In this document: piece after piece, positions 62,055 through 64,000 of the stretch
Layout of the letters: each line of letters starts with the position of its first letter
Numbering within the stretch: the stretch's first letter is position 1
From: Streptomyces rimosus subsp. rimosus
GTDB taxonomy: Bacteria > Actinomycetota > Actinomycetes > Streptomycetales > Streptomycetaceae
Direction of reading: 5' to 3'
DNA length: 64,000 bases
NCBI RefSeq assembly: GCF_000720725.1
Contig: NZ_JOCQ01000003.1
Location: 114,208-178,207, forward strand
Program-made: the position numbers and the translations under genes
Notes under the pieces: model-generated
Seen by the model: the letters and a program-made list of their open reading frames with translations, nothing else
Told to the model about the DNA's origin: nothing
Database searches by the model: none

Positions 62055-62945
62055 ATGGCTCCCAGAACCCGGCCCAGCGAGCGCCAACGGCGCCTGGGCG
62101 CCGAGCTGCGCAAACTGCGTCTCGCCGCGGGCCTCTCCGGCGACCAGGCAGCCGTTGTGATCGACGCCGACCGCCAGCGCGTGAGCCACATCGAGACCGG
62201 CCGCGTCGACGTCCCCCGCAACGGCCTCTACAACCTCCTGCGCTCCTACGGCTGCGCGGAGGGGCCGCTGTTCGAGGGGTTGATGGCGATGGCACAGGAT
62301 CGGGGGAGGGGGTGGTGGGACACATATCGCGGCGTGCTGGGGCAGCCCGCCCTCGACCTCGCCGAACTGGAGGCCGGCGCCACGCGCGTCCGTATGCACG
62401 AGTCGTCAGCCGTACCCGGCATGCTCCAGACCGCCGACTACGCGCGGGCCATGTGCGTGATGGCGGCGGACGAAGTCGCGGACGAAACTCTCGACCGTGG
62501 CGTGGAATTCCGCCTGGCCCGCCAGCGCCTCATCGAACAGGAGCCGGGCACGCCCTACCACGCGGTGATTCACGAGGGCGCGCTGCACACCCTGGTCGGC
62601 AGCGCCGAGGTCATGCGCGGACAGTTGCGCCGACTCATCGAAGTGGCGCGTCTGCCACACGTCACCGTGCAGGTCTTCCCGTTCTCCGCCGGTGGCTTCT
62701 CGGCCTACAGCCGCCCCTTCGCTCTCTTCAGCGGTCCGACGCGGGAACTCGACACGGTCAGGCTGGAGCAGCCGCTCGGCTCCGTTCTGCTCCACGACCA
62801 CCAGTACGTCGGCAGGTACTCCGCGATCTTCACGAAGCTGACCGAACTGGCGCTGCCGCCTGTTGACCCCGATGCGAGGCCCGAGTCTCATGAGGGCCGG
62901 GACTCCCTGACCTTGATCCATCACCTCATGTACGCCATGCAGTAA
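62055..62945 (+). CDS. XRE-family regulator with DUF5753 (WhiJ-like)
   Basis: 296 residues, ATG with GAGGAGGAAC. The N-terminal helix-turn-helix (RRLGAELRKLRLAAGLSGDQ; DADRQRVSHIETGRVDV) is followed by the DUF5753 domain (VPGMLQTADYARAM; VTVQVFPFSAGGFSAYSRPF). WhiJ-type proteins regulate aerial growth together with the DUF397 partner encoded next door. Confidence 0.92.
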   Translation: MAPRTRPSERQRRLGAELRKLRLAAGLSGDQAAVVIDADRQRVSHIETGRVDVPRNGLYNLLRSYGCAEGPLFEGLMAMAQDRGRGWWDTYRGVLGQPALDLAELEAGATRVRMHESSAVPGMLQTADYARAMCVMAADEVADETLDRGVEFRLARQRLIEQEPGTPYHAVIHEGALHTLVGSAEVMRGQLRRLIEVARLPHVTVQVFPFSAGGFSAYSRPFALFSGPTRELDTVRLEQPLGSVLLHDHQYVGRYSAIFTKLTELALPPVDPDARPESHEGRDSLTLIHHLMYAMQ

Positions 62946-62954
62946 GGAATCACC

Positions 62955-63155
62955 ATGCCGCAGCTGATCTGGCAGAAGTCGTCGTTCAGCACACATGCCC
63001 AGGATGACTGCTTAGAGGTGGCGGCCCCGACCGGCGGGCCGGTCCTCTACCGTGAGAGCGACCACCCCCGCGCGGTCGGGCGGGCCACCGCCCCCGGCTG
63101 GGCCGCGTTCCTCCGGGCCGTCAAGGCCGACCGCTGCGCGCCCGGCCGCCGCTGA
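62955..63155 (+). CDS. DUF397 protein with a TTA codon
   Basis: 66 residues: LIWQKSSFSTHAQDDCLEVA and VLYRESDHPRAV are the DUF397 motif. Leu-20 is encoded by TTA (63012-63014), so translation should depend on bldA tRNA. It is 9 nt after the XRE gene. BldB-like and WhiJ-partner proteins belong to this group. Confidence 0.92.
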   Translation: MPQLIWQKSSFSTHAQDDCLEVAAPTGGPVLYRESDHPRAVGRATAPGWAAFLRAVKADRCAPGRR

Positions 63156-63182
63156 CCGGCCCTCAGCCCGACGAAGGAAGCC

Positions 63183-63404
63183 ATGCCTCCCACCCCGCCC
63201 ATCCCCGCCGACCTCGACTGGCAGAAGGCCACGGACGACGAGAGCGCGCCCGAGTACATCGAGGTCGCCTTCGGGGACGACGACCACGTCTACCTGCGGA
63301 CGAACACCGAGCCGGACAACGTCGTGGTGACGACGCGCGTCAAGTGGGACGCGTTCGTCCTCGGGGTGAAAGCCGGTGAGTTCGACCACTTCGTGGGGCT
63401 TTAG
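63183..63404 (+). CDS. Second DUF397-like protein
   Basis: 73 residues: LDWQKATDDESAPEYIEVAF, VYLRTNTEPDNVVVTTRVKW and WDAFVLGVKAGEFDHF are a divergent, acidic DUF397. It lies 27 nt after the first. Confidence 0.85.
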   Translation: MPPTPPIPADLDWQKATDDESAPEYIEVAFGDDDHVYLRTNTEPDNVVVTTRVKWDAFVLGVKAGEFDHFVGL

Positions 63405-63620
63405 GGGCGATTGCCTGAGGTGATCGGCCGTGATACACACGGTCACGTCGATGGGCCCCGGAGCGCCGCGCGTCCCCGTATGCACGCAATCCCCACGGGA
63501 TCCGTCAAAGAAAGCCGCCAAGTCGACATGCGATGGCGGTTTTGTCAGCGAAGATAGAGGCCGGCCCGCACCGTGTGGCGCGGGTTGCGCAACCACGCAT
63601 CAGGGGCGGTGAGTTCATAC

Positions 63621-63929
63621 ATGTACTTGGCGGCCGAAAAGGGCGACATCACCACCATCATTGGCGGAATCGCCCCGAACTGGGGTCCGTTCGGGACACT
63701 GGGCAACGAAGCACGCGTGATGATCGAAGTGGTCATGGCAGTAGCGATTCTGCTCTGCCTGGGCATCGCGATCTGGGGCGCGGCCAAGCAGCGCATCGGC
63801 GCCACCGCGCTGCGCGACACGTTCAGTGCCGAACAGGGCAAGGGCCTGATCGTCGCGGGCCTGACCGGGGTCTTCATCATCGGCTCGCTGGGCACGCTGT
63901 TCACGATCGTGTACGGGATGGCCGTGTAG
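63621..63929 (+). CDS. Small two-helix membrane protein (VirB2/TrbC-pilin-like topology)
   Basis: 102 residues from ATG 63621; GTG 63609 is also possible. A short N-terminus leads to two hydrophobic helices (VMIEVVMAVAILLCLGIAIW; GLIVAGLTGVFIIGSLGTLF) separated by a basic loop (AAKQRIGATALRD). The topology is that of type IV secretion pilins, and a wall hydrolase lies 2.3 kb away. The assignment is topological only. The gap 63405-63608 has the palindrome GGTTGCGCAACC (63583-63594). Confidence 0.6.
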   Translation: MYLAAEKGDITTIIGGIAPNWGPFGTLGNEARVMIEVVMAVAILLCLGIAIWGAAKQRIGATALRDTFSAEQGKGLIVAGLTGVFIIGSLGTLFTIVYGMAV

Positions 63930-64000
63930 CCCGCCGTACCGCCCGGGCCGCCGGGCCGCGGGACGCCGGTGCCGCGGCGCCCGCCGCCGCCCGGCCGGCC

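Overview
The window is chromosomal DNA of a Streptomyces-type actinomycete. GC content is very high, the third codon position is almost always G or C, and GTG starts and ATGA/GTGA gene overlaps are common. It carries genes recognisable as the streptomycete nitrogen regulator GlnR, the nickel-type Fur protein Nur, the c-di-GMP-dependent anti-sigma factor RsiG, a pstSCAB phosphate operon with PHO boxes, and a whiJ-like developmental cluster with DUF397 genes. I see no rRNA, tRNA, CRISPR array, transposase or biosynthetic megacluster.

Layout. 0-5 kb (mostly minus strand): a two-component system next to a membrane-anchored trypsin-like protease, a LacI regulator and glnR. 5-12 kb: an alpha/beta hydrolase, a heterodimeric ABC exporter, a MoaD-like protein and a membrane protein. 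12-15.5 kb: an LmeA-like protein and a sulfur block, in which a cysteine-containing leader peptide precedes a thiosulfate sulfurtransferase and a DUF1416 protein, followed by a DsrE-like protein. 15.6-20 kb: a nitrobindin-like protein, a cobalamin riboswitch with an ABC uptake system, then nur. 20-25.4 kb: ygfZ, dtd, rsiG, asparaginase, an Eis-type acetyltransferase and an ankyrin protein. 25.4-29.8 kb: a GntR-MFS-SGNH operon behind a perfect palindrome, then an FMN reductase behind a SoxR-like box and an HxlR regulator. 30-36 kb: a carotenoid oxygenase, a PrmC-related methyltransferase with a structured leader, a decayed GNAT pseudogene and a UvrA paralogue.

36-43 kb is a more variable, accessory-looking stretch: VOC, AraC, HxlR/NmrA and NTF2-like genes, several unknown proteins, one gene with a probable double frameshift, and an unfamiliar 172-residue protein. 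43-48 kb holds an XRE regulator, an HbhA-like protein, a DUF2516 protein, an RsbU-type phosphatase and a NlpC/P60 cell-wall hydrolase. 48-54 kb is the phosphate block: pstSCAB, then pit and its DUF47 partner on the other strand. 54-61 kb has csoR with its operator, a lipoprotein, a berberine-bridge-type oxidoreductase, a monooxygenase/SDR operon under twin inverted operators, and a PAP2 phosphatase. 60-64 kb has a lytic transglycosylase/NlpC protein, a whiJ-like cluster and a small two-helix membrane protein at the edge.

The strongest regulatory readings are the leaderless cysteine leader peptide, the cobalamin riboswitch, the SoxR-like box, the PHO boxes, the CsoR operator and the twin operators at 58.1 kb. 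The best candidates for something undescribed are the short ORF coupled to glnR, the 42.3 kb protein, the SD-sequestering leader at 31.76 kb, and the looped operator controlling an SDR that lacks its catalytic tyrosine.
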